A DNA stretch of 22,461 nucleotides from a virus. The position numbers were made by a program, and so were the translations under genes. Shown here in pieces: positions 7,027 to 15,350 of the stretch; position 1 is the stretch's first letter; every line of letters begins with the position of its first letter. Under the pieces are notes generated by a model that was not told the DNA's origin, did not search any database, and saw only the letters and a program-made list of their open reading frames with translations. The stretch is taken from the IMG/VR virus record IMGVR_UViG_3300030408_000021, positions 1-22,461 of that record; one strand, 5' to 3'.

Positions 7027-8877
7027 ATGTTTGAAGCCTACAAAATCGGAATCAAGCTGTCCCTGATCGACGGCGTGACCAGCGGGATTCTTGCGCTCGC
7101 TGGTCACTTCCGCACCGTCAGCCGCGAGGTTGACACACTACAGGGAAAGCTCGATCGATTCAAGGCGATGGGCGCGATTGGCCTTAGCACCACGCTTGTT
7201 GGCGCCGGAATGCTGAAGTCCATGCAATCCTCGCTGGACGCGGCAAAAGCCTATCAACTGCGCGTGTCCCGCATGCAGCAGATGGGCATGACGCCGCAGG
7301 ACATGCAGGACGCGCAGCGCGCCGCATGGTCGGCATCCAAGGCGACGCCAACATCTTCGCCTACCGACGCGCTGGACGCCATCATGCACTTGCGCATGGT
7401 GTTCGGACACACGGCGGACGCCCTGCAAAACCTGCCGACCATTCTGCGCATGGAAGGCGTTCTATCGAATGCGGGGCTGCGCGGCGATCAGTCCTACGAG
7501 ATCGCCAAATCGCTCGAAATGATCGGGGCCACCAAGACCCCGGCCATGTTCGCCGAATATGCAGACGCCATCACGAAAGGCATCATTGCCGCGGGCGGCA
7601 AGGTCACTGCGCAAGATTATTTGTCGGCCATCAAGTATGGGCGAACCGCAGCACAAGGGTGGGACAAATCGTTTATTGAGTACTACCTGCCGACGTTGAT
7701 TCAAGAAATGAAGTCGCGTGGCGGATCGGGCGGCGCAAGTGGTGGTCCTGGCAACCCGTTGATGTCCATGTATGGCGCCGTCGTGCAGGGCACCGTTCCG
7801 CAAAAGGCGCTCAAGGTCTGGGATTCGCTAGGGCTGATTGACCAGTCCAAAGTCGTTTGGACAAAATCGCACATGATGCGAGGCCTGGAGCCGGGCGGCA
7901 TCAAGGGATGGCAGGAGTTCATGTCCAACCCCTTCCAGTGGACGCAGCAATATCTGCTGCCAGCATTGGTGCAGGCAGGCTACACCACGCACGCGCAGCA
8001 ATTGCAGGCGATTTCCTATCTGTTCCCAAATCGCACAGCCGGGTTTGTGGCGACGCAGATGACCGAGCAAGCCTGGAAGTTCGAGCGTGATCGTCGGCTG
8101 ATCGAAAACACCAAGGGCATCAACAACTATGCCCAGGTGATGCAGATGTCTCCGCAGATGCAGGAAGAAGCCCTGCACAAGCGATTTGAGGCGCTGCGCA
8201 CCATCGTTGGACTGCAACTCATCCCCATCCTGTTGAACGTGCTCCCTCCGTTGATCAGCTTCTTGCAGAAGATTGTCAACTTCGGGCGCGAGCATCCCAC
8301 AGCAATGAAAGACCTGGTGCTGCTGTTTGGGGCGCTTGGCACGCTGCTGACCGTGGGGGGCGCCATCACTTCGTTTGTCGCCTCCATCCGCATCATTTCC
8401 ATGGCGTTTCCCGCTTTGCAGCTTGCTATTGGCGCGGCTGGAGGATCCGGGTTGCTCGGAGCAATTGTGGCGATGACGCGCAGCATCCCGGGTGCTGCGG
8501 ATGGGCTGGGCATGCTCATCGGGAAGATCGGGCTTCTGGCAGGAGTCGGCGTCGCCTCCTACGAGTTGGCAAAAAAGCTCGGCGCGGACAAGTTGGGTTC
8601 TTGGATCGGAAGCCATCTTTTCGATCTGCTGCACCCGGGGTATGCAAATTACAACCCGAACGCTCCCTCTAGCTTGCAGTCTCATCCCTTCAAGATTGAT
8701 TCGATCGCGGCCGGTTCCAAGCAAACAACCGTGCACCATACGCACGTTCACCTTGACGGCAAGAAAATCGCTGATGTGGTGACACATCACCAGGCGAACA
8801 CCCTGCAACAGCCGCCATCTGGGCCTTCGCCGTCGATTTCCGGTTTCACGCTGCCTTATCCGTCGCAGTCGTATTGA
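7027..8877 (+). CDS. Tail tape measure protein
   Basis: A 616-residue protein that sets tail length and takes part in DNA delivery. The N-terminus MFEAYKIGIKLSLIDGV is typical for short tape measures of this tail type, which supports ATG 7027. The first 390 residues are mainly helical, with a Gly-rich break (GGSGGASGGPGNP) near 235. Hydrophobic stretches at about 393-418, 427-484 and 492-513 could cross the host inner membrane on injection. HHTHVHLDGKKIADVV at about 569 is a motif often seen near the end of tape measures. No good Shine-Dalgarno sequence lies before the ATG, and only nine bases separate it from the divergent lipoprotein start. At about 0.15 nm per residue the tail would be near 90 nm, a rough inference. 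Confidence 0.88.
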   Translation: MFEAYKIGIKLSLIDGVTSGILALAGHFRTVSREVDTLQGKLDRFKAMGAIGLSTTLVGAGMLKSMQSSLDAAKAYQLRVSRMQQMGMTPQDMQDAQRAAWSASKATPTSSPTDALDAIMHLRMVFGHTADALQNLPTILRMEGVLSNAGLRGDQSYEIAKSLEMIGATKTPAMFAEYADAITKGIIAAGGKVTAQDYLSAIKYGRTAAQGWDKSFIEYYLPTLIQEMKSRGGSGGASGGPGNPLMSMYGAVVQGTVPQKALKVWDSLGLIDQSKVVWTKSHMMRGLEPGGIKGWQEFMSNPFQWTQQYLLPALVQAGYTTHAQQLQAISYLFPNRTAGFVATQMTEQAWKFERDRRLIENTKGINNYAQVMQMSPQMQEEALHKRFEALRTIVGLQLIPILLNVLPPLISFLQKIVNFGREHPTAMKDLVLLFGALGTLLTVGGAITSFVASIRIISMAFPALQLAIGAAGGSGLLGAIVAMTRSIPGAADGLGMLIGKIGLLAGVGVASYELAKKLGADKLGSWIGSHLFDLLHPGYANYNPNAPSSLQSHPFKIDSIAAGSKQTTVHHTHVHLDGKKIADVVTHHQANTLQQPPSGPSPSISGFTLPYPSQSY

Positions 8878-8919
8878 TCAGGCTCCGATCAATCGTTTGA
8901 ACCGTCAAAAACACCCGAG

Positions 8920-8942
8920 GCCCGCTACATGCGGGCTTTTTT
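8920..8942 (+). terminator. Intrinsic terminator after the tape measure gene
   Basis: GCCCGC (8920-8925) pairs with GCGGGC (8931-8936) around TACAT, followed by TTTTTT. The next gene begins at 8955, about 12 bases later, so no promoter fits between them. Confidence 0.88.
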
Positions 8943-8954
8943 CATTGTCAAATC

Positions 8955-9983
8955 ATGTCCCAAGTCACCCTCACCCTGACCGGCTACGACGGCAGCAGCA
9001 TCACGCTTGACGGCGTTGAACTGCCAGAATCTGTCGCCTGGGGCGGCGTGCAGCGTGTCGCCGTGCACGAGTTCGTCGGCGGTGGTCGGCAGATTCAGTC
9101 GCTCGGCGGTCAGCCTGCGCCGCTGTCGTGGTCGGGCATCCTGTTCGGCCAGGAGGCGACTGCACGCGCCCGGTATCTCGACACCCAGCGCGACGCCGGG
9201 ACGCCTGTGGTCATCGCGTGGGACGATTTCAACTACACCGCCGTCATCACGCAGTTTCAGCCGCGCTACTTGCAGGCGTGGCATGTTCGCTACTCGATCA
9301 CCATCGAGGTGGACACCGACAACGCGGCCAAGCAGCCGACAGCGCCGAAGGAAACGCTCCTGTCGCTGATCAACAATGACGCAGCGACGGCTTCATGCCT
9401 TGGCAATCTGGTGGGCGATGCCACGCTGACAGGCCTCTTGTCGGGCGTGTCCGGGGCGGTGCAATCGCTCAATTCGGTGGTCGATGCTGTGACGGCGCCC
9501 ATCGGCGCGGCGGCGAATTGCCTGCAGCAGGCCACCGCCACCGCACAGACGGCGCTTGCGGCCTTGGTGCAGCCGATTGCCCTGGCACAGACCCGCGTGA
9601 CCTCTCTGCTCGGCGCGGTGGACAACGCGGCAACGTCCGTGCAGACGCTCACGAGTGCAGCTTTCAACGGCGCGACACCCCAGGCGATCCAGTCGCTGAT
9701 CGCAGGCAACACCGGCATGTATAACGCGCTCCCGCTGCAGGGTCTGTCGGCCACGCTGGCGCGGATGCAGTCCAACATCGCCGCAGGCTCGCCGGGCGCG
9801 AGCGCGAAACTGATCGCGGTCAACGGCGGCAACCTGCAGAGCATCGCCGCGCAACAGTACAACGACGCGACGCTCTGGCCCGCGATCGCCAAGCTCAACG
9901 GCTTGACCGATCCGGTGCTGTCCGCCGGTGCGGCCACGATTGAAATCCCGTCCATGGCGGTGGCACAGGGCGGTCTGGGATGA
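8955..9983 (+). CDS. LysM-containing tail/baseplate protein (Mu gpN position)
   Basis: A 342-residue protein. The N-terminal 120 residues are beta-rich, and LSWSGILFGQEATARARYLD followed by a strand and the segment around YTAVITQFQPRYLQAWHVRY resemble P2 gpU/Mu gpN-type initiator domains. The middle (about 140-280) is a long Ala/Thr/Gln-rich helical region. The last 55 residues (NGGNLQSIAAQQYNDATLWP, then IAKLNGL and AGAATIEIP) form a LysM-like domain such as P2 gpX, which joins the baseplate hub to the tube. One protein thus seems to combine gpU-like and gpX-like parts. Its TGA overlaps the ATG of the hub gene. The LysM call is strong and the N-terminal call is weaker. Confidence 0.72.
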   Translation: MSQVTLTLTGYDGSSITLDGVELPESVAWGGVQRVAVHEFVGGGRQIQSLGGQPAPLSWSGILFGQEATARARYLDTQRDAGTPVVIAWDDFNYTAVITQFQPRYLQAWHVRYSITIEVDTDNAAKQPTAPKETLLSLINNDAATASCLGNLVGDATLTGLLSGVSGAVQSLNSVVDAVTAPIGAAANCLQQATATAQTALAALVQPIALAQTRVTSLLGAVDNAATSVQTLTSAAFNGATPQAIQSLIAGNTGMYNALPLQGLSATLARMQSNIAAGSPGASAKLIAVNGGNLQSIAAQQYNDATLWPAIAKLNGLTDPVLSAGAATIEIPSMAVAQGGLG

Positions 9984-11083
9984 TCAAAGCGCCGAGGTGG
10001 TGCGTGCTGATCGGTGGCACGCCGCTGATCCCTGTTTCGGCTCGCGTGACGACGAACCCGATGTTTCTGGCCGACGAGTTCGAGGTTGTTTTGACGGCCA
10101 GTTCGAACCCGCTGGGCATGTCGTGGATGCAGTGGTGTGCCTACACCTCGATGCAGGTTGAAATCCGCGCAGGATTTCCGGCCGACCCGGCGAACTGGAG
10201 CCCAGACGAGCTCACCCCGCTGATCTTTGGGGACGTGGACCAGGTGCAGGTTGACCCGGTGGCTGACACGATCACGCTGAATGGCCGCGATCTCACGCAC
10301 CGATTCATCGACACCAAGACCGCCGAGAAGTGGCAGAACCAGACGCCGAGCCAGATTGCCGAATCGCTGGCGCTGCAGCAGGGTCTGCAATCGCAGGTCA
10401 CACCCACACCCGGCAATGCGAAAGCAGGGCGCTTTTACAGCATCGACCATGTGCACCTCACCACGGTGCAGACGCAGTGGGATCTGCTGACCTACCTGGC
10501 GCAGCAGCTCGGCTGGGTGTGCTATGTGCAGATCGATACGTTGGTGTTCGGCCCTCCGCAGGCGCCAGGAACGTCCGACTACATCGTGACGGCCCCAGCA
10601 GCAGGCGTTCAATCGGATGTTCTGCGCATTCAGTTCGCCCGGAATCTGACGATTGCCAGAGATGTGGTGGTGAAGGTGCGAAGCTGGAACGCCAAGCAGG
10701 CCAAGGGATTCACGGCCACGGCCACGGCGAATCGCAGCGTGAAATCGGCCCTCGCCGGAACGCGCGCCGGAACGCAGCAGCAGGCTGGTGGCTCCGCTCA
10801 GACCTACTTCTACACGGTGCCAGGGCTCACGCTTGAGCAGGCCCAGAACATCGCCATGGCGCGGCTGACCGAAATCAGTCGGCAGGAGTTGCGGGTCCAG
10901 ATCAATCAGCCGGGCGACATTGCCCCTTCCAAGGGCCAGATCATTCACATCAAAGGCTCATCCTCTGTGTTCGACCAGCCGTTCTATCCGTTCGAGGTCA
11001 CGCGCACGATGGACCTTCAGCAGGGTTTCGCCATGTCCATCCTCGCCAAGAATCACAGCCCGCAATCGCAGGCGGTCATGTAA
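9980..11083 (+). CDS. Baseplate hub protein (gpD / Mu gpP type)
   Basis: A 367-residue member of the T4 gp27/P2 gpD/Mu gp44 hub family, a trimer that links tube and spike. Seen in order: an N-terminal barrel (FLADEFEVVLTASSNP), LIFGDVDQVQVDPVADTITL followed by NGRDLTHRFIDTKT (the recurrent 'G.D....l.d' segment), QTPSQIAESLALQQGL, LTYLAQQLGWVCYV, then IQFARNLTIARDVVVKVRSW near residue 220 and a C-terminal barrel with PSKGQIIHIKGSS. These are the normal hub landmarks. It is coupled to neighbours on both sides through ATGA and TAATG overlaps, and sits between the LysM protein and the spike as in phage Mu. Confidence 0.85.
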   Translation: MIKAPRWCVLIGGTPLIPVSARVTTNPMFLADEFEVVLTASSNPLGMSWMQWCAYTSMQVEIRAGFPADPANWSPDELTPLIFGDVDQVQVDPVADTITLNGRDLTHRFIDTKTAEKWQNQTPSQIAESLALQQGLQSQVTPTPGNAKAGRFYSIDHVHLTTVQTQWDLLTYLAQQLGWVCYVQIDTLVFGPPQAPGTSDYIVTAPAAGVQSDVLRIQFARNLTIARDVVVKVRSWNAKQAKGFTATATANRSVKSALAGTRAGTQQQAGGSAQTYFYTVPGLTLEQAQNIAMARLTEISRQELRVQINQPGDIAPSKGQIIHIKGSSSVFDQPFYPFEVTRTMDLQQGFAMSILAKNHSPQSQAVM

Positions 11084-11655
11084 TGCAGGCCCTGATCAAC
11101 AACATCCTGATGCGGGCAGCCGCGCAGGCGGGATCGACCTTTGTCGCGCGCTGGGGTGTGGTGACGGGGTACGACCCTTCAAGCTACGCCATCAAGGCCA
11201 CGATCCAGCCTGAAGACGTGGAAACCGGCTTCATTCCGCTGCTGTCGCCCTGGGTCGGCCCTCAATGGGGCGCGTTTTTCGGGCCTGCGGAAGGTTCTCA
11301 GGTGCTGATCCTGTTCCAGGAAGGATCGGATCAGACGCCGATTGCGGCCTTGTTCGCCTTTTCCGCGGCGATGCCGCCCGTTGCGGTGCCCAGCGGCGAA
11401 ATGCTGCTGCAGCACGCATCGGGATCGCTGCTGCACCTCGACAACAGCGGGAACGTGACGCTCACCGCAGCGCAAGCCGCGACGATCAACGCGCCCGCAG
11501 GGCTGACGATCAACGCACCCACCACGATCAACGGCAACACGGCGACGCATGGCACGCTGACGAACAACGGGACTAATGTCGGCGGCACTCACACCCATCC
11601 TGTGACCAATGTGCAGACCGGGACATCCACGATCGAGAGCGGGGTGCCGCAATGA
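11083..11655 (+). CDS. Baseplate spike protein (gpV / Mu gp45 type)
   Basis: A 190-residue membrane-piercing spike. An N-terminal helix is followed by an OB-fold (ARWGVVTGYDPSSYAIKATI, WVGPQWGAFFGPAEGSQVLI). The C-terminal half is a short beta-helix with repeating strands (LTAAQAATINAPAGLTINAP, TTINGNTATHGTLTNNGTNV). The tip carries GGTHTHP at about 167-173, where His170-x-His172 of three chains binds an iron ion in P2 gpV and phi92 gp138. The start overlaps the hub stop by one base (TAATG). It is a trimer by family knowledge. The domain order and HxH motif make this one of the safest calls in the window. Confidence 0.92.
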   Translation: MQALINNILMRAAAQAGSTFVARWGVVTGYDPSSYAIKATIQPEDVETGFIPLLSPWVGPQWGAFFGPAEGSQVLILFQEGSDQTPIAALFAFSAAMPPVAVPSGEMLLQHASGSLLHLDNSGNVTLTAAQAATINAPAGLTINAPTTINGNTATHGTLTNNGTNVGGTHTHPVTNVQTGTSTIESGVPQ

Positions 11656-12026
11656 GCATCGCCCACTGGTATGGCAACGACCTGCAGCGCGCGCCCAATG
11701 GCTCGCTGGCCGTGGCGTCGCCCATCGACAACTGCACGCAGCGCATCTTGCGCGTGCTTCTGACCGCAGCAGGAGACTACATCTGGCACACCGGATATGG
11801 CATCGGTGCCGGGCAGTTCGTCGGGCGCGGGCTGTCGCCTCAAGTGCTGCAGCAGATCAAGGCCGCATTCAGGGGCCAAGTTCTGAGCGACCCCGAAGTG
11901 TCCACAAATCCCGCTCCAACTTTGAATTTCGACACCAGCACGCCCAATAGCCTCGGGATCACGATCAGCTATACCTTTGCGCCCACAGGCAAACCCACCA
12001 CGCTGAGCTTCAGCGTCTCGCACTGA
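11652..12026 (+). CDS. Baseplate wedge protein, gp25-like (gpW / Mu gp46 type)
   Basis: A 124-residue protein between spike and gpJ, exactly where Mu gp46/P2 gpW lies. T4 gp25-like proteins start sheath assembly on the baseplate. The visible pattern is an N-terminal 'SPIDNCTQRILRVLLTAAGD' helix, the loop YIWHTGYGIGAGQFVGRGLS, a helix, then an anti-parallel C-terminal sheet (LGITISYTFAPTGKPTTLSF). The ATG overlaps the spike stop (ATGA), and gpJ starts one base after its TGA. The usual EPR triad of gp25 is not obvious, so the subfamily is uncertain. Confidence 0.72.
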   Translation: MSIAHWYGNDLQRAPNGSLAVASPIDNCTQRILRVLLTAAGDYIWHTGYGIGAGQFVGRGLSPQVLQQIKAAFRGQVLSDPEVSTNPAPTLNFDTSTPNSLGITISYTFAPTGKPTTLSFSVSH

Positions 12027-12027
12027 C

Positions 12028-13143
12028 ATGGCCAGCCTTCAAACTCTCACTTTTGCGCAGATCGTCCAACTGATCGCCACGCAGGCGCAGGCGAACTCGT
12101 CTCAGCCTCTGGCCTACGACCTGGGCAGCGTCGAACTCGCCCTCGCCGAGGCCGACGCATCTGTCGTGCAGTGGCTGCAGTCGCTGATCGTGACCGTGAT
12201 GAACCTCACGCGGGCCTCGACAAGCCAGGGCGCCGACCTCGACACATGGATGGCCGACTTCGACATCGTGACGCGCGAAGCCGCATCAAGCGCCTTGGGG
12301 CAAGTCACTTTCTCGCGCTTCACCACGACCAATAAGGCCACCATCGCGCCAGGCGTGACGGTGCAGACTGCCGATGGCACGCAGACCTTCACGGTGATCG
12401 CCGACACCACGCAGAGCGCGTGGGATGCGAGCCTGAATGCCTACATCATCCCCGCTGGCACCGCCTCGGCGCAGGTGTCCGTGCAGGCGAATGTCGCAGG
12501 GGCCGCAGGGAATGTTCAGGCCAATACGGTGACGGTCATCGGTTCGGCTATTCCCTATGTGGATACCGTCACGAACGCGCTCGCTTTCTCAGGCGGCGCG
12601 AATGCTGAGTCGGATGCGTCTTTGCTCGCCCGGTTCCAGCTTGCGCTTCAAGGCCTTGAAAAGGGCATCAAGGCATCCGTTGCCGCAGCCATCGAGTCCT
12701 TGCAGCAGAATCTGCAGTTCAGCATCGTGGAAAACCAGACGCTCGGCGGTCAAACGCAACTGGGGTATTTCTACGTCGTCATCAGCCCGTACACCAGCAC
12801 CCTGCAGCAGCAGGTCTATGCCGCCGTCGATGCGGTTCGGCCTTTGAGTGTTTCATTTGGCGTATTTGCGGCGACGAACCTTGCGGCGAATGTCGCCGTC
12901 ACGGTCACTGCCGCAACTGGCTACGCCCATTCGCAGGTCGCCGCGGCGGTTCAGTCCGCGCTGTCCGCCTTCATCGCCTCAATCCCTTTGGGTTCTGGCC
13001 TGCTGTGGTCTGAGTTGTATTCGGTGGTCTGGGGCGTTCCCGGCGTTGCGACGGCGAACGGGCTGACCCTTAACGGGGGCACATCTGACATCGCCGCATC
13101 GCCCCAGCAAGCCATTGCCGTTGGCACCATCACGGTGAGCTGA
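12028..13143 (+). CDS. Baseplate protein gpJ (Mu gp47 type)
   Basis: A 371-residue Baseplate_J family wedge protein, equivalent to T4 gp6. Landmarks seen: the helical start (LTFAQIVQLIATQAQANSS), LDTWMADFDIVTREAASSAL at about 70-90, then GQVTFSRFTTTNKATIAPGV beginning the beta domain, FTVIADTT, a repeat-like beta segment ending VQANTVTVIGSAIPYVDTVT, and the signature GGANAESDASLLARFQLAL near 189, the 'G.d.EsD..lr.R' motif of the family. The C-terminus contains SQVAAAVQSALSAFIASIPL and LWSELYSVVWGVPGV. It is packed tightly between gp25-like and gpI-like genes, with one base between stop and next ATG. Confidence 0.88.
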   Translation: MASLQTLTFAQIVQLIATQAQANSSQPLAYDLGSVELALAEADASVVQWLQSLIVTVMNLTRASTSQGADLDTWMADFDIVTREAASSALGQVTFSRFTTTNKATIAPGVTVQTADGTQTFTVIADTTQSAWDASLNAYIIPAGTASAQVSVQANVAGAAGNVQANTVTVIGSAIPYVDTVTNALAFSGGANAESDASLLARFQLALQGLEKGIKASVAAAIESLQQNLQFSIVENQTLGGQTQLGYFYVVISPYTSTLQQQVYAAVDAVRPLSVSFGVFAATNLAANVAVTVTAATGYAHSQVAAAVQSALSAFIASIPLGSGLLWSELYSVVWGVPGVATANGLTLNGGTSDIAASPQQAIAVGTITVS

Positions 13144-13144
13144 C

Positions 13145-13813
13145 ATGCAAGGCGACCCGCAAGACTTCCAATCGCGACTTGCATCGGGGCTTCCCGCGCG
13201 CTGGTTTGCCTCGCCATCGCCCGTCCTCGACGGTTTGCAGGCCGGGTCGGCGTGGGCCTACAGCTCGGCCTACAACAACCTCACCTATGTGGCGGCGCAG
13301 ACCCGGATCAAAACCGCGACCGGGATTTCGCTCGACATCATCAGCACCGATTTCTTTGGCTCTAACCTGCCGAGGTTGACCAACGAGGGCGACGGCCCCT
13401 TTCGTTCGAGCATCCTGGCGAACTTGTTCATCAAGGGCCCGACGCGCGGCAATTTGAGCGCGGTTCTGCAGCTGCTCACGGGGAAGGCACCGGCGATTTT
13501 CGAGCCCGGCAACACCAGCGATTCGGGCGCCTGGGACGCGCAGTTCTATTGGGATGCCGGTGTGGCTTCCGGTGGCGGCTGGGGCGATCCGCTGCCGTAT
13601 CAGGCATTTCTCACGGTCTACCGGCCTGACATCTCCCTAGTGTCCCTCGCCGAGTGGGACGCGTGGCGCTTTGCTTGGGATGCGTATGGCGCTTGGTCCG
13701 ATGCCACGCCTAATGCCATCACCGATGCGGCCCTGATCGCCGCGGTGGAATCCACCCGCGCGCTGGGTATCACGGTGTGGATGCGCATCGCCTCATCGCC
13801 CATTTCGCCGTAA
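13145..13813 (+). CDS. Baseplate protein, gpI / Mu gp48 position
   Basis: A 222-residue protein following gpJ by one base, where Mu gp48/P2 gpI (DUF2313-like) is expected. The start DFQSRLASGLPARWFASPSP recalls the 'LLP.gRaw' opening of gpI proteins, followed by a helical segment (YNNLTYVAAQTRIKTATGIS). The second half contains FIKGPTRGNLSAVLQLLTG, FEPGNTSDSGAWDAQFYWD and a Gly-rich loop, then LPYQAFLTVYRP and a helical end. gpI docks the tail fibre, which fits the fibre gene immediately downstream after a terminator. Sequence likeness to standard gpI is modest and the call leans on gene order. Confidence 0.68.
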   Translation: MQGDPQDFQSRLASGLPARWFASPSPVLDGLQAGSAWAYSSAYNNLTYVAAQTRIKTATGISLDIISTDFFGSNLPRLTNEGDGPFRSSILANLFIKGPTRGNLSAVLQLLTGKAPAIFEPGNTSDSGAWDAQFYWDAGVASGGGWGDPLPYQAFLTVYRPDISLVSLAEWDAWRFAWDAYGAWSDATPNAITDAALIAAVESTRALGITVWMRIASSPISP

Positions 13814-13832
13814 CAAATCCCTATTCATTCAT

Positions 13833-13853
13833 GCCGCCTTCGGGCGGCTTTTT
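13833..13853 (+). terminator. Intrinsic terminator between baseplate and fibre genes
   Basis: GCCGCC (13833-13838) and GGCGGC (13843-13848) form a perfect stem with a TTCG loop, followed by five T. The fibre gene's GGAG lies at 13860-13863 and its ATG at 13869. Confidence 0.88.
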
Positions 13854-13868
13854 CGTTTCGGAGACACA

Positions 13869-15155
13869 ATGCACCGTCCAATCGTTTACACAACCGAGCA
13901 GGGCCGCAGCACTGACTTCCTGTTCGCCGCGCAGCAATCCATGGTGGGGCTGGCCAAGCTCGCCAAGGTCATGCTGGGCTCATCGACCGTGGTCGAGGGA
14001 TTGGCCGTCACACCGACCAGCCCGGCCAGTCTGCAAGTCAATGTGGCGCAGGGCCAGATCTATCAGATGGAGCCGCTTGAGGCGACCACCTACGGCGTGC
14101 TCCCGGCCGACACGACCGACGCCATCCTCAAGCAGGGCCTGTCGATGGCATCTCAGACCATCAACTGCCCCGCGCCCACCACCAACGGCTACAGCATCAA
14201 CTACCTGATTCAGGCGACTTATCAGGACGTTGATGCCGTGCCTGCCGTGCTGCCGTATTTCAACAGCGCCAATCCATCGCAGCCGCTCTCTGGCCAGAAC
14301 AACACGGGCGCAGCCCAGGCCACGCAGCGGCAGGGGGTGTGCGTCGTCGCCGTCAAGGCCGGAGCGGCTGCCGCCACGGGCAGCCAAACCACGCCAGCCC
14401 CCGATACCGGCTATGTGGGCCTGTACGTTGTGACGGTGGCCTACGGGCAGACCCAGATCAACGCTGGGAATATCGCGCAATACAGCGCGGCGCCCATCCT
14501 CACCAATTTGCTGCAGATGGTGCAGCAAAGCGCGACGATCACCGCCTCCGACACCGGCACCGCGAACGCCTATGCGATGGCGCTCACGCCGCCGATTGCC
14601 GCTTACACGCCGGGGATGCTGCTGTCGCTGCAAGGCATCAAGACGTCCAACACCGGGGCGAGCACGCTGGCTGTCAATGGGCTTGCCGCCCTGCCGATTC
14701 AAGGGCCTGGTGGCACTGGGTTGCAAGGAGGTGAGCTAGTTGCCGGGTATGGCGCGATTCTGCGAGTCAACGCCGGGGCGACGGCGTTTGAATTGATCCA
14801 GACGACGGGCGGGAGCTTGCCGGTGAAAGCTGGAACCGCCAGCAATCACGCGGTCAACCTCGGGCAGTTTCCATATAGCATGGCGGCAAATGGCTACACA
14901 AAACTGCCGAACGGCTTGATTATTCAATGGGGGAGTTTAATGGGATCGTCAAGTGGGGGCGTATTAGTTACGTTTCCTGTAGCTTTTCCTAATTCGGTGC
15001 TAACATTGCAAGCAATTGACAATAATGCATTAAACGCACAAGGTAGCGCAAACGCTGTTTATTTTAGTAAAACCGGTTTTACTATTGCGGCATACAATAA
15101 AAGTTCCAGCACTTACTATCAAGATAATCTTACGTGGCTTGCTATTGGTTATTAA
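13869..15155 (+). CDS. Tail fibre protein
   Basis: A 428-residue receptor-binding fibre. The N-terminus (VYTTEQGRSTDFLFAAQQSM, LGSSTVVEGLAVTPTSPASL) attaches to the baseplate in related phage fibres, followed by a domain rich in beta strands (LQVNVAQGQIYQMEPLEATT, INYLIQATYQDVD). A shaft segment around 235-330 has the pattern PGMLLSLQGIKTSNTGASTL. The last 90 residues carry ANGYTKLPNGLIIQWG and end in TWLAIGY, the pattern of the gp53-like C-terminal tail-fibre domain that forms the binding tip. GGAG at 13860 supports ATG 13869. Base composition drops sharply from about 14871: lines from 15001 and 15061 contain 23 and 20 GC in 60 bases, against 39 in 60 earlier in the same gene, so the tip was probably acquired separately. 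Confidence 0.87.
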   Translation: MHRPIVYTTEQGRSTDFLFAAQQSMVGLAKLAKVMLGSSTVVEGLAVTPTSPASLQVNVAQGQIYQMEPLEATTYGVLPADTTDAILKQGLSMASQTINCPAPTTNGYSINYLIQATYQDVDAVPAVLPYFNSANPSQPLSGQNNTGAAQATQRQGVCVVAVKAGAAAATGSQTTPAPDTGYVGLYVVTVAYGQTQINAGNIAQYSAAPILTNLLQMVQQSATITASDTGTANAYAMALTPPIAAYTPGMLLSLQGIKTSNTGASTLAVNGLAALPIQGPGGTGLQGGELVAGYGAILRVNAGATAFELIQTTGGSLPVKAGTASNHAVNLGQFPYSMAANGYTKLPNGLIIQWGSLMGSSSGGVLVTFPVAFPNSVLTLQAIDNNALNAQGSANAVYFSKTGFTIAAYNKSSSTYYQDNLTWLAIGY

Positions 15156-15350
15156 GGAAAAAAAATGGGACAAAAGCTCGCGTGTTTTGATGCCACAGGC
15201 AAAATCATCGCTTTTTATGACACGGAAGATAGCCCGCCTCCTGCGGGAGCTTCTGTGATCGACTTAACTGACTCACAATGGCTAGCCTGTCTTGAAAAAC
15301 CGGGTTGGACTGTTGTTGGCGGCGTTTTGACCCCACCAGTGCCTCCGACT
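14871..15350 (+). other. AT-rich swapped receptor-binding module
   Basis: A block of low GC that covers the fibre tip (from about residue 335) and roughly the first 60 codons of the assembly protein, with GC-rich sequence on both sides. The boundaries are judged by eye and are accurate to perhaps 40 bases. It marks a mosaic exchange of the host-range cassette. Confidence 0.7.

Noticed and set aside
7025-7065. A possible promoter for the moron (TTGATT, 17 bases, AAACAT on the minus strand)
   Set aside because: The -10 match is poor and it would place the transcript start at or inside the start codon, so it cannot use the visible ribosome-binding site.
7018-7107. Upstream extension of the lipoprotein by 30 residues
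   Set aside because: It would bury the signal peptide inside the protein. ATG 7017 gives a proper N-terminal lipoprotein signal with a ribosome-binding site.
7828-8808. A 326-codon minus-strand open frame opposite the tape measure
   Set aside because: Same reason: shadow of biased codon use, no ribosome-binding or domain support.
9290-10948. A 552-codon open frame on the minus strand over the LysM and hub genes
   Set aside because: It lies wholly opposite two well-identified genes, has low-complexity Arg/His-rich content typical of the antisense of GC-rich code, and shows no family features.
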